Origin: Cruorifilaria tuberocauda
Taxonomy: Eukaryota; Nematoda; Chromadorea; Rhabditida; Onchocercidae
DNA: 22,564 bases
Assembly (NCBI GenBank): GCA_013365365.1
Contig: JABVXU010000748.1
Location: forward strand, 1 to 22,564
Direction: 5' to 3'
The notes beneath the pieces are model-generated. The model saw only the letters and a list, made by a program, of their open reading frames with translations, searched no databases and was not told where the DNA came from. The position numbers and the translations under genes are program-made. Shown here in pieces: positions 10,541-20,738 of the stretch (its first letter is position 1; each line of letters starts with the position of its first letter).

Positions 10541-11190
10541 TGTTATCATTTTTGATTGGAAATAAAACAATCATATCGTATTTTACAATCGATTTATTGT
10601 ATTTTTTGAAGAAAGGATAAAGTAAAAATTGAAATTTCCAACTTTTGTTGCCAATTGAAGTATGGAATTGAAAGATTTTATATTTTTTAATTTCCGATTT
10701 AATTTTTATTTAAAAACATTAATGCCGAGCAATCACTAATTAAAGTTGAAGTATTTATAAGAAGAAAAAAACAATTTTATTTACGTGTAGTATATTCAGG
10801 AAAACGGAATAGGTACATCTTTTCCGGTTTACACTTTCCGTATTACATGTTTCCGTACTTCAGTTTTACGAATAAATTTTTGCTTTTTTACATAGTAATA
10901 GCAAAACTGATTTAACTGTGAGATAAAAGAGAGAGGAATAAAGAGAGAGGGAGAGAGAGAGAGAGAGAGAGAGGAAAAAGAGAAAATTGAACGAAATACA
11001 ATTCACTGATATAATTTAAATCATTCATTTATTTATATTCGTCCTATCCGATATATGAATGAATTTGATGACGTCTTTTCCGTACTACACTTTCCGCATT
11101 AGACTTTCCGTATAACACCTTCCGTATTACCATATTTCCGTAAAATTAAGTGCAAAATCCGTAAGACATGAAAATTTCGCATTCAAAATT
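10541..11190. other. GA tract and TTTCCGTA motif cluster, no gene
   Basis: A GA microsatellite lies at 10920-10982. On either side the word TTTCCG, often extended to TTTCCGTATTACA, recurs about nine times (for example 10820, 10835, 11077, 11091, 11105, 11135). It sits just past the 3' end of the orphan minus-strand gene. It could be a decayed tandem repeat or a cluster of binding sites. Confidence 0.5.
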
Positions 11191-11196
11191 TAAATT

Positions 11197-12679
11197 TCAA
11201 CAAAATTTTACAAATAATTCAATAATAATTATTAGCGAAATGAGAATTATTAGAGAAAAAATTAAAAGAGAAATTATTGGTAAATTTATTATGGTAGATT
11301 CTGTAGCTTCATTATCGTTATTACCGTTATCTTGCTTAATTAATTTGATTAATGATTTCATGATCACTGATTTACTCGTCTCATTGAGATTTCCTGATGA
11401 TATCAGCTTTGGTTCCGGTTCAGGCCCAGATTTCAAAAACTGCAATATTGCTGCTTTTACTACATATTGAAGATTAACAATTTTATCAATCATCATATCA
11501 AAATTTCTATTTGCATTTTTTTCGGAAAAATTTCCGGAATTACTTACTGTTATACGATTTGTTTGAAGTTTAGCTTCCAATTCAACTTTTGAAGTTGCAG
11601 AAATTTCTGGAATTTCCGGATTTTTCTCCGCGTAATCTTGATCCTGTAGAGATTCGGAGTTATTTGCAGTTGTTAACCATAACTTATCGGTATGAATCGG
11701 TGATACTGAATCATTGGGTAATCGCGGGACGTCAGTTACGTGTGTTACCACTTGTTTGATATGCAATAAGCCATCTATGCCCAATACCGCTTCGAATTCT
11801 CTTTCCATATCACTGTAGTCAATTTCTAGCATATCAGTTTGCGTCATCGATGATTCCGTCGTTGATTTTGTGGTCGCAACGATTGTCGCAAACACTCGCT
11901 GAAAATTTTAGAAATATTTTCCATCCAAATTTAATGCGAATGATCGATGATAAGCAGAGGATTTTTTTTTTGATTAGTAAAATTTATAATAACAAAAGAT
12001 GCGAAATTTGCATTAAAATTCACTTTAGTTTAAACTTTTAATTTAAATTCTTAAATTTTCGAACTAAAGTAAAAGGATTAAAATTTGCTTAATTTTATTA
12101 TAATTCAAAACTTTAGAAAATTTAAAGGTTGCATTTCTTTTTCATCTTGTTTTTAATTTTTCAAACCGAAATTGTTTGCAACAGAAAAGAGAAAGTTTGT
12201 GAGCGCCGAATAAATTTGAATCATTGTAGTGTAAATATTTTTACTGTTCTAAAAAGATAAGTAATAAACTTTAAAAACGCTCATGATATTACTTCATTCA
12301 CCTTCACTTGATTTTAGATTGATGCTATTGATGTTTTCGATTAAATCCAATTTGACCTTTTTGACCTTTTTCAGAAAGATCAACGATAAATGATGAATGC
12401 AAAGAATTGTGGTTTGATTGAGAAGTTTATTTTTAATTAAGATAAAAGCATTGCAAAATAAAACATAACAATAATTCCGAAAAATCATTTCATTATTTCA
12501 TCAGGAAAGAAAACAGTTTAAAATAATTTCAAATTTCTGAAAAAAAAAACCTTATTATGATTAATTTTTAATCCATCAGTTGGCAACGGTAATTGTCGAT
12601 CGTCATATAACAGTCTTGCAAATGAGATGCTACCGAAGATTGCAGCAAAAACATGCAGCAAAAATGTTAAATTTAACAT
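11197..12679 (-). CDS. Orphan predicted type I membrane protein
   Basis: Two exons: 12679-12551 (ATG at 12679) and 11898-11197 (stop TGA), joined in phase 0, 276 residues. The start is chosen because it gives a signal peptide: MLNLTFLLHVFAAIFGS followed by SFA and a charged LLYDDRQ, cleavage probably near residue 21. The middle is hydrophilic, rich in Glu, Ser, Thr and Asn, with several N-glycosylation sequons (NDS, NNS, NFS, NET) and a proline-rich EPEPK stretch. A strongly hydrophobic segment of about 25 Ile/Leu-rich residues lies next to the C-terminus, leaving a very short tail ending VKFC. This architecture suggests a secreted or type I surface protein with a large ectodomain. I do not recognise the family. 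The donor AAG|GTTTTT is weak, the acceptor ATTTTCAG good; an extra exon inside the 652-bp intron is possible. Confidence 0.7.
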
Positions 12680-14100
12680 TATTATTTGATTTCCTACTGT
12701 AGCTTACAGTATGAAACGAGAATACCGTACCAGATAACTATACGAATACCAGCTAATAATAATAGTACGTAAGTACTGAATGTTTTTTGTTTAGAATTCA
12801 ACGAATAAAAGTGTGATGGAAGCATGGGAAATTTGAAAAGAGAAGAAAAAAATTCATCAGTTGTTGCCAGTGTTTTTCATTTTGAGAACGGTGAATCAAT
12901 TTGAGATCAGAATTAAAGAGTGAGAAGTTTTGATAATTTTATCATTTGGTAATTTGACATTTAACAGTAAGCAATAAATAGATGATTTAAATTTATCATT
13001 TAAAATATGATAAAATGAATTTTATCAATTTACAAATTTTTGAATACAGAAAATAAAATGCAATGTAAAAATGTAAATGAGCTCAATATTCAGTTATCGG
13101 ATCTGTTTACAGTTTCCAAATAAATCATTTCAAAAATAGAACTGATCGTTTTTAGGAGAAATCCATTTCTCATGTGATAAGAATATTTTGTAAATGCAAC
13201 GGTAATTTATATAAGTACTTGAAAGAAATTACATTTGTTATTCTTTACGTGTACTTTTATCAAGTAAAGATTCTTTTTTCCTCTCTCTCTCTCTGTTTAC
13301 GTACGTGTGCTTTACGTGCGTTTGTATGTGTGAGTAAGCAAATTAAAAATTAGAAACTGGAAATAAATTTAACTCTATTATTTCTGATTTTAACAGATTA
13401 ATATTAGAATTAGTTGTGAAATCATTTTTTAAATTATTAGAATTATTGAAATTTTTTGAAAACTGATTGATTTGCTAAGGTATGATAAATATTTCCCATA
13501 TCGCATCATAGATCAATGTTAAAAAATTATTTGTGTTGGATTTGTTGTCAACAAATTTTCGCTAAATTCCATTTAGCTAATACCAATCCCAATCATACCT
13601 GTTTTGATCTGTTATTTTTTCATTTTTTTCTTTATCAAATTCAGTTATGATTTTTTTTCCTCCCAATTCATACCATTAAAAAGTTTTCTAAACTGTTACA
13701 ATCCGTATTTCAAAGTTTTTGAAAAAGTTCATTAGAAAATTCAACATTCATATTATTATGTTAATTAGGCCAACCAATACTAATTTGATAATTTACTGAA
13801 AGAAGAAATTACTGAAGGGTTTAAGTGAAAATTCTACTGATGTAATCATATATTGAAATATACTTGAACTGCGAATACTCAAACACTATTTCGCACGTAA
13901 TGTACGTGAACATGATTAAGAATTAAGATGATTTACGTGTTGGAATCTATTCCGAAAATTTCACGTAAAATCACATACAGTAGTGTGAAATGATACTGAT
14001 GCCGGAGGTACGCTTTGTCTCTCATCAAATTTCACCATTCAGGAAGAAAAAATAGAAAAGATACGGTCATAAGTGAATTAGAAATTTATTTAGGTTAGTT
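12680..14100. other. Region upstream of the orphan gene; no convincing gene
   Basis: Mostly A+T-rich. A CT tract followed by ACGTACGTG/TTACGTGCG words lies at 13280-13325. A 20-codon minus-strand frame at 14038-13979 starts MVKFDERQSVPPASVSFHTT and ends in a consensus GTATGTGA donor, so it could be a first exon. No partner exon was identified. Confidence 0.3.
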
Positions 14101-14169
14101 TCCGGACCGGTTTATCAGTACAAAAATGTTGTAAGATTGAAGTGAAGCATACATGATGGAAAATATAAT

Positions 14170-14360
14170 AGAATATAAGGCTGCAAATTCTAGCTTTGGT
14201 CGTGAGACGCGTATTCGAATTACGGTAAATTTGCATTTTGGGTACCAGCGGCGATGCGTCGGTGGTTGGGGGAGACGTTGTGATTCTTTCCGTTTTTCCT
14301 GTTTCTGTGTGGAGAGTACGTGTGATGTGCGTTACCGGTACACTTACGTACGTGCTTTTA
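14170..14360. promoter_or_regulatory. GC-richer island upstream of RPL10A
   Basis: A patch with CpG-containing words (GAGACGCG, GCGGCGATGCG, CCGGTA, ACGTACGTG) some 300-480 bp before RPL10A. Long frames are open on both strands (plus 14153-14497, minus 14371-14090), neither resembling a known protein. A promoter or CpG-richer control region is the simplest reading; a first exon of a divergent minus-strand gene is the alternative. Confidence 0.35.
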
Positions 14361-14374
14361 GACGTGAACATATG

Positions 14375-14475
14375 CTTGTATATGGTGATGTATTTATGTA
14401 TGGTTTTTTTGTTTATGTATGTATATGTTTTTTATATATGTATATGTTTTTTTTAATGTATGTATATGTAAAATG
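14375..14475. repeat. TATGTATG / TTTTTT low-complexity tract
   Basis: Alternating TATGTATATG and T-runs between the GC-richer island and RPL10A. Confidence 0.7.
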
Positions 14476-14616
14476 TATTGATTGTTTTTGGTTATAGGAA
14501 GGCGTAAATCTTTCCCTTACTTTTCAGAGACGCATTTCTTCTACAATGCATAATGATAGTGTCGTATCAATCCGTGAAAACTATAGTGTTTTTTAATTTA
14601 ACATGCAGTCTGTGAA

Positions 14617-14653
14617 TTTGCAGGGTATTATTCAGTAGACGTAATTCGGTAGA
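14617..14653 (+). promoter_or_regulatory. Candidate trans-splice acceptor / 5' leader of RPL10A
   Basis: Two acceptor-like sites sit just before the RPL10A start: AATTTGCAG ending at 14623 and TATTCAG ending at 14635, leaving leaders of about 30 or 18 nt. Nematode ribosomal protein mRNAs commonly receive a spliced leader a few tens of bases before the ATG, so one of these may be the SL acceptor. This is inferred from position and consensus only. Confidence 0.35.
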
Positions 14654-16171
14654 ATGAGTAAGATTCCACGTGATACGCTATTCGAATGTGTCAATGAAGT
14701 GTTAAAAGCATCAAAAGAAAAGAAGAGGAAATTCCGTGAAACAGTCGAATTGCAAGTAGCACTAAAGAATTATGATCCGCAGAAAGATAAACGTTTCAGT
14801 GGATCCGTGAGGTATTACCAGCAGTCTTCATGAGGATTATTTGCAACATGCCTACTCTTTCCATTCATATCTAACAAATGATGGGGATGAGCAGGAAGTC
14901 GTTTAGTATAAACGGCGAAGACTCTTACCCAGGGTCTTGAAATAATGGGAAGGATTTCATCCATTGTTACTTTTTGTTGTTTGAAATCCGAACTAAGTTT
15001 GTTAACGAATAACAAACAACAGTAAGCATTTTTTTATGACAACAGAGCGGTAGGATAATAATGAATTGGCATATTGTTTGGATTAAAATACGGAATTCAT
15101 TTAATTTATTATTTAGATGGTATTGAATGGAGGAAATAGAAAGAGAAAGATGGGAACAGATTATCACAGAGGGGAGGGACTTTTAGCTTGTTTGATTTTG
15201 CAATACAAATGTTTCTGTAATTTGGTTTCAGATTATGTTAAGGTTCAAAATAATTTAATTTAAGAGTTTAAATTAAGATTTTTCTTTAAGTATCTTCTTT
15301 TGTTTTGGAATCTTAAACTAACTAAAATTTTTGTCACAGTTTTGTTTTGAACTAAGTTAACCATCCATGATTTTAGTTATCGATAAGATTGTAGGCTGAA
15401 AAATATTCCAAGACCAAATATGAAGGTATGTGTGCTGGGTGATCAGCAACATTGTGATGAAGCGAATGCAAACGCTATACCATGCATGAATGCAGATGAA
15501 CTGAAGAAATTGAACAAAAACAAAAAACTTATTAAGAGATTGGCAAAGGTTTTCTATACTTTTTTCTTTGCTCTTCGTTTATTTGACTGCCATCAGATAT
15601 TTTGCTATTAGTCATTGTTCATATAAGACAGACAGATGCGATATTATTATGTTATTTCAAAAAGAAAGTATACCATTATCATTGATTGTCATTAATACTG
15701 GAGAAACATTGGTGAATTTTTCAGGGATACGATGCATTCTTGGCTTCGGAAGCTTTAATTAAACAGATTCCACGTATACTTGGACCAGGTCTAAATAAGG
15801 CTGGTAAATTCCCTAGTGTCGTCACCCATTCCGAACCACTGGTAGCTAAAATTGAAGAGATCCGTTCAACAATCAAATTTCAAATGAAAAAGGTAAGTGT
15901 TTTCGTTGTTCGAGAATCATTTGATGATATGAAAACTTCGTGTTTGGTACTATTAATTGTTGTTTCTCTGATGCATATCAAACCAAGATTTTAATTGCAG
16001 GTGCTATGCTTGTCAGTAGCAATTGGTCATGTTGGGATGACACCGGAAGAGCTCGTTTCTAATATTGCGCTTTCTATCAATTTTCTTGTGTCATTGTTGA
16101 AGAAGAATTGGCAAAATGTGAGATCACTACATATAAAGAGTACAATGGGGCCTCCTCAGCGGCTGTATTGA
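14654..16171 (+). CDS. RPL10A: 60S ribosomal protein L10a (uL1), complete
   Basis: Four exons: 14654-14811, 15395-15548, 15725-15892, 16001-16171, giving 216 residues against 217 in the human protein. It begins [18 protein letters not shown], runs through [20 protein letters not shown] and RFSGSVR, then [62 protein letters not shown], and ends [17 protein letters not shown] plus MGPPQRLY. These are diagnostic of eukaryotic uL1, which forms the mobile L1 stalk of the large subunit and contacts E-site tRNA. Every donor and acceptor is GT..AG and the phases (2, 0, 0) are consistent. No frame break or missing core motif is seen, so it should be functional. Intron 1 is the longest (583 bp) and holds a structured GC-richer block. 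A minus-strand gene appears to converge on its 3' end. Confidence 0.98.
14851..15021 (+). ncRNA. Possible structured RNA in RPL10A intron 1
   Basis: Intron 1 is GC-richer here than neighbouring introns and folds on paper into consecutive hairpins. Hairpin 1 is 14851-14895, with outer arms CCTACTC/GAGCAGG and inner CCATTCAT/ATGATGG. Hairpin 2 is 14897-14923, with AGTC/GACT enclosing GTTTA/TAAAC. Hairpin 3 is 14975-15021, with perfect 9-bp arms TGTTGTTTG/CAAACAACA. Ribosomal protein introns often host snoRNAs, but I find no clear C/D box pair or H/ACA hinge and tail. The minus strand is also open for 66 codons here (15015-14815), so a short antisense exon is an alternative. Confidence 0.25.
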
Positions 16172-16275
16172 TTTTCATTATACTCCAATCGTTAAAATTG
16201 TTACATTATTTAAAATGATAAATAGTTTTTAATCGATTTCTTTGAATGCATGAAGTCTTCGAATCACGCTGCTAG

Positions 16276-16731
16276 TTAATTGAAGTTGGTAACGTTTATC
16301 GAAAATATGCCACTGAGCAATTTTGCCATTAAGTTTGTAATTCCAGAAATAGCGCCCTGTGCTGTATCGTAAATAAATTCAGTAATAAGTCCTGTCAGTA
16401 ATCATTTTCGTAACTGTATGCAGTATGCGGCAAGCTCTTCTTGGTAGTCATGTGATGATCAATATTTTCTTTTATCTTGAATTTGAGATTAAAATCTGAT
16501 ATTTCGTTACGTTCGGTATATGGAGAAATGGCGTTTTTATTTTTAATTATTAGTGAATAACTAATTAACATATCATTTTTTTTCTTTGCATTTGGAATAC
16601 TTTGCAAGTAATATGGAAGAAAATCAAAAAGATATTGTAAATTAAGTTCCACCGGGAAATACTATTTCCTTATAACCAAAATTACCGGTGTGTAATTTCC
16701 GATAAATTCGATCTTATCACTTAATGTGCTG
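16276..16731 (-). CDS. Partial unidentified minus-strand gene, 3' end
   Basis: Two exons fit well: 16661-16511 and 16391-16276 (stop TAA). The donor after 16511 is GTAACG, the acceptor CTGACAG, and phase 1 agrees on both sides. The upstream exon begins YFPVELNLQYLFDFLPYYLQ and the last exon begins LITEFIYDTAQGAISGITNL. A further coding-like stretch, 16731-16686 (STLSDKIEFIGNYTP), is in the same frame, separated from 16661 by 24 bp that contain one TAG. I do not recognise the protein; hydrophobic and amphipathic stretches are visible but no catalytic motif. It converges on RPL10A: the two stop codons are only about 105 bp apart. It could also be a decayed gene. Confidence 0.4.
16372..16377 (+). 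terminator. Candidate poly(A) signal for RPL10A
   Basis: AATAAA about 200 bp after the RPL10A stop. If used, the 3' UTR would overlap the last exon of the convergent minus-strand gene model. Nematode genes often use variants, so an earlier site is possible. Confidence 0.25.
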
Positions 16732-16816
16732 CTAAATTGTTGATCGAATTTTGATTATGAATAATCTGCATTGATTTAATAATGCATTGATACACCGGAT
16801 GTATTCAATTTAAAAA

Positions 16817-17008
16817 ATGAAATCTGCTAGCGGTCACTTAATCAGGTCTGAGGAGATTCCTGTAAATAATTTAAAAGTGGATCTTCGTTCGGATTTATCG
16901 TTCGTTCAACCGGATTTATCCGTTTTAAAATCGAATGTCCTTAGTTCACATAACCGGATGCACGCACGCTTCAAAAATAAACTCTGGATTCATGCAATTA
17001 CTTTATGA
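16817..17008 (+). other. Coding-like patch of uncertain strand
   Basis: GC-richer than its surroundings. The plus strand is open for 63 codons from ATG (MKSASGHLIRSEEIPVNNLK..). The minus strand also reads well for part of it (ILKRINPVERTINPNEDPLL, near 16945-16880). CGGATTTATC occurs twice, which creates repeated peptides on both strands. It may belong to the minus-strand gene ending at 16276. No domain recognised. Confidence 0.25.
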
Positions 17009-18100
17009 AATCTTTTTGCTTCAATTTTGAAAAAAAATTTAAAACCTCATCTTATGATTTATATTTATTTATTTTCTACAATTACGTCTGATTATTCTAT
17101 AATTGCTTAAGATAATTTAAAAATATTAGAACAAATTGAAATTGATAAAAAAATTTTTTTTTTTTTGAAAATGAATTTTGCAAAAAGTATCGTATTCTTT
17201 AGCTTAGCTTATTAAAATCGGACTTGAAACATTTTTTCAAAAAAAAACTTGGGAAAAAGGAGAAGGTAAAATGGAAAAAGTAAATAGTAACAAAGGAACT
17301 TTTCCCATCAATAGGTAAAATATTTGTATCAAATTATTTCATTCAGTAATTAATTAATTTAGTTTAAAACGCTAAATTTGGAAGCTAAATAATATTCAAC
17401 TAAGAATTTTAATGTAAAATTCAATTGCAAATTGAGCGGAAAATGAAAGAAAGCGAAAATATGAAAGAAGAATATTCGAAGTGAAAAAGTTTCGAAGTTT
17501 TTGTTTTTTAGTAAATCATTATTTTAACTAATTAGAAAAATTTTCCTATTATCTTTAAATTAAATTATCATTTCAAACTGTCAAAAATTAATTGCTAATA
17601 TTCCAATTAGAATTTTTATTACTAAAATTTAATATAATATCTGATATTCCAAATGAATTTAATATTATTTAATTTAATAAACGAATTTAATGCAATATCT
17701 AAGATTCTGATTTGAATTTTTATTACGAATTTAATATAATATTTAATACTCAAAGAGAATTTAATATAATATCTAATATTCCAATTTCAATTTTTATTAC
17801 GAATTAAAATTCATCATTCAATCAGTAGTGCAATTATTATTTCAATTAGTTAAATTAATTTTTGTGATCAAAAAATGCTGATTAAAAATTATTTAACAAA
17901 TCTATTTCAGACAAGAAAATATTAATTTTTTTCTTCATTTATAACAAAAAAAAGAGGAAAAAAAAATTAAAAAATTAAAGAAAGCTTTTAAAAAAATCAA
18001 TAAATTTGAATAATAAATAAGAAAAGTTAAATTAGCTAAAAATCAATAAATTGTAAAAATTTACTTTAGGCTTTTACTTAAATCAAAATAATTATTTGCA
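17009..18100. other. A+T-rich DNA with a degenerate repeat
   Basis: No gene seen. 17603-17815 contains three to four diverged copies of AATTTAATATAATATCTAAT followed by ATTCCAATTTGAATTTTTAT. Confidence 0.65.
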
Positions 18101-19980
18101 GTAAACACCAAATATCACAATAGGTGTTGAAATTTGATTGGAGCGGAAATTGATGAAGAAAAATTGAAATGCCAATAAGGCGGGATATGCGGGGCGGGGG
18201 GTGCTAGTAATTGTAGGAGGTTGGAATAATTCACTCCCTTAAACTCTTTATGCTACTTATTCCAAAAAGCTATCTTAGCTAACAAGAAATGATAACTGAT
18301 TACTGCAATTTCGTTGTCAACCTTTCCGCATATTGAAATGTTTCTACCGGAAGTACTATGTCACCTACTTATCTTACCTTTTACCTTAGCATTAAGCAAA
18401 ACTTATGACACTTATGACCTTTATCTTAAATTTCTTTTTTCAATTAATTCATATGATTAAATAACTTTCATGATTAAATGAGTTTTTCATGATTAAATAA
18501 CTTTCAATATATTTCTCTTGTTTTGTTATCATTCAATTTTTCTTTTGGATAAGTTTTAATAAAAATGCTGTAAATTTAAATTTTTATTTTTACAAGAATT
18601 ATGGAATATTTGGAAGAATTACAGAAACATAAAAAAATATTTGGAATGGAAGAATTTTCTGTTTTTTATCACTGTTATCTTTGTTATCATAGAAAATTGA
18701 TTATTTACATCTTCAAATAATTAAAGACTTTCATTAACTTTTAAAATTTCATTTGGATTAAGCGAAAATGTAATTTTCTATTTAATCAAAAAGTAAATGT
18801 CACACTTCCTCTTTCATTTTTAGATGCTTAATTCTAGCAAAGGAAAATGAATGTTTATATTTGGATGAAAATTTAGTCGTTTGATTGATAGATTAAAATT
18901 TAATAAAACTTCATGTCACGTGAATTTACGTGAAATAAGTGAAGTGGAAAGTTTCGTCGTTCTTATGAAGTAAGAATCTTTGTTTATTCAAATTGAAATT
19001 TTTTATTTTTATTGTTTTATTTAATCTTAGAAATATTCATAATTCTTTGCTATAATTATAATTGTTCAATTTTTATTTTACATCGATAAAAATGATATAA
19101 TAAGTGGAGGAAAAAAGTTTATAAATAATTTTTAGCTAAAATTTTCATGCATAAATTGATGAAATTTTAAAATTGCAGATTATCATTGATAATTTTACAA
19201 AATATTTTTTATCCACTAGTTGCAAAGAAAGAGTAAGTTATTGAAATGGATGTAATTTGAAATGCAATGAAAAATTTTTTTTATATTTCAACAGCTAAAA
19301 ACTTTTTTCGTTGTATTCTTTAAATGCTTTCTTCAAAGAAAGCATTTAAAGCTAGCATAAATACAAAAAAAAAGAGCGAAAAAAAATTATCGGAAAATTT
19401 TTATTTTTATTTTTTCTTTTTTCAAACGATGAAAAAAGTTTAAAAGAGAAAAGAGAAAAAAGGAGAGGAAAAGAAAAAAAGCAGAAATAAAATAGATTAT
19501 TTTCTACTATTAATTGAAAAATACTCTAAAATATAGATTATAGAATGGATTTTAATACGTATGTTAAATATATTTTATGAGTAATCTTTTCCGTTATTTA
19601 ACAAATTCTCTCTCTCTCTCTTTCTTTTTCTCTTGATACTCTCTTATAGCCATAATTTTTTTCTCATTTTATCATTCTTTTTTCTTCTTCCTTTCGTTGT
19701 TTTTTTTTTAATGATGAAGAAGAAAAGCTATGATTAAATTTTTTTTTTCTGTAAAATTAGTATTTAACTGAGAGATTTCAATTTCAATTTAATCAAAATA
19801 AAAAAAAACAAGAAATTGAAAAACGAAAAGATAACTGAAAAGCTTTTATAAATTTCTTTTCTGATTCGTTGTCATGGAAAATAATCTGTATTAGATTAAC
19901 ATATCAAATAATCGTTGAACAAAAATGTTAATTTTAGCGTACACAAGATCGAAGTACAGTAATGCAATAGAGGTGTTGGA
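18101..19980. other. A+T-rich intergenic DNA, no gene seen
   Basis: The only marked features are a G-rich patch at 18179-18201, a perfect hairpin at 19318-19351, and CT/T-rich tracts near 19608-19700. No open frame with splice signals or recognisable motif was found on either strand. Confidence 0.6.
19318..19351. repeat. Perfect 16-bp-arm hairpin
   Basis: CTTTAAATGCTTTCTT (19318-19333) and its exact reverse complement (19336-19351) are separated by only two bases. No U-run pattern or adjacent gene suggests a function. Confidence 0.85.
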
Positions 19981-19982
19981 AG

Positions 19983-20044
19983 TACTGTATATTATACTAT
20001 TGTATCATACAGTACTGTATGATACAGTAGTATAATATACAGTA
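19983..20044. repeat. 62-bp near-perfect palindrome
   Basis: Two 31-bp arms meet at AGTACT (centre between 20013 and 20014), with one mismatched pair. The outer ends are TACTGTATATTATACTA and its complement. There is no spacer, so it could extrude as a cruciform. Confidence 0.95.
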
Positions 20045-20084
20045 TTTCTATGATAAGGTGGTTAATTTCGTTTCCTATTATTAT

Positions 20085-20280
20085 TTCTTATTACTATTAT
20101 TATTCAAATTAAATCATACTTTTTTTTGTGTGATAAGATACATATTATTTACTAATTATTTATTACATTTATCATTTATTATATTACTGATTTTATTAAT
20201 TATTACATTTATCATTTATTATATTATTGATATTTATTAATTATATTATTGATTATTGATTATATTATCTATTAATATGT
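20085..20280. repeat. TTATCATTTATTATATTA low-complexity tract
   Basis: Two copies of ATTACATTTATCATTTATTA and related words; the 60-codon open frame over it is a composition artefact. Confidence 0.75.
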
Positions 20281-20345
20281 AATTTATAAATTAAACGAAT
20301 AAAATATCTAGTACTTAGCCTGGAAGCTTTCCTTGTTTCTACAAC

Positions 20346-20738
20346 TCATACATTAATTATTCTGTGAATTCCTGATAGCGGATCATAGGGCGATTCATGG
20401 ATTACCTCAACCGTATGATATTTAAATGAAACAACTAATCCGGCATTGCATTTTTAGTCGGATTATATTTCAAGAAGGCGAAATTAGAATGTAAGCTATT
20501 CGAATGAATTTCATTCATTCTTTTCCTGTTGCATGCAAAGTTCTTTTTTTTTCGCATTAATTTAAAAATAAACTAAAAGCTTTATTTGCTTGCATTTAAT
20601 ATTACAAAGTTACGAATATATGTAATGCATTATCAAAATTTAATTTTAAAAATATGAAAAATTGATTTTTATGATATATCATAAAATTACCTGTTACTAC
20701 TTACTTAATATCAGTTTATCATCTTTATCTTCATCAGC
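20346..20738 (-). CDS. Two terminal exons of an unidentified gene
   Basis: Exon 20738-20705 (ADEDKDDKLIL, acceptor ACTTTAG, donor GTAAGTAG) joins exon 20434-20346 (acceptor GGATTAG, stop TGA) in phase 1. The second exon reads VSFKYHTVEVIHESPYDPLS then GIHRIINV. The open frame, acidic 11-residue exon, consensus donor and phase match support real coding sequence. Codon use looks unlike the surrounding A+T-rich DNA. I cannot assign a function. The 5' part would lie at higher coordinates; whether the 20935-21036 exon belongs to it is unclear, because that exon ends in its own stop codon. Confidence 0.4.

Noticed and set aside
11168..11470. 100-codon plus-strand open frame
   Set aside because: Antisense shadow of the orphan membrane-protein exon, which is longer and has a good acceptor and a coherent protein architecture.
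12294..12488. Minus-strand frame in the intron of the orphan gene, ending near a GTGAAT donor
   Set aside because: Its phase would break the frame between exons 12679-12551 and 11898-11197, and no good acceptor precedes it.
20058..20240. 60-codon plus-strand frame
   Set aside because: Low-complexity Leu/Ile/Tyr translation of an A+T-rich tract.
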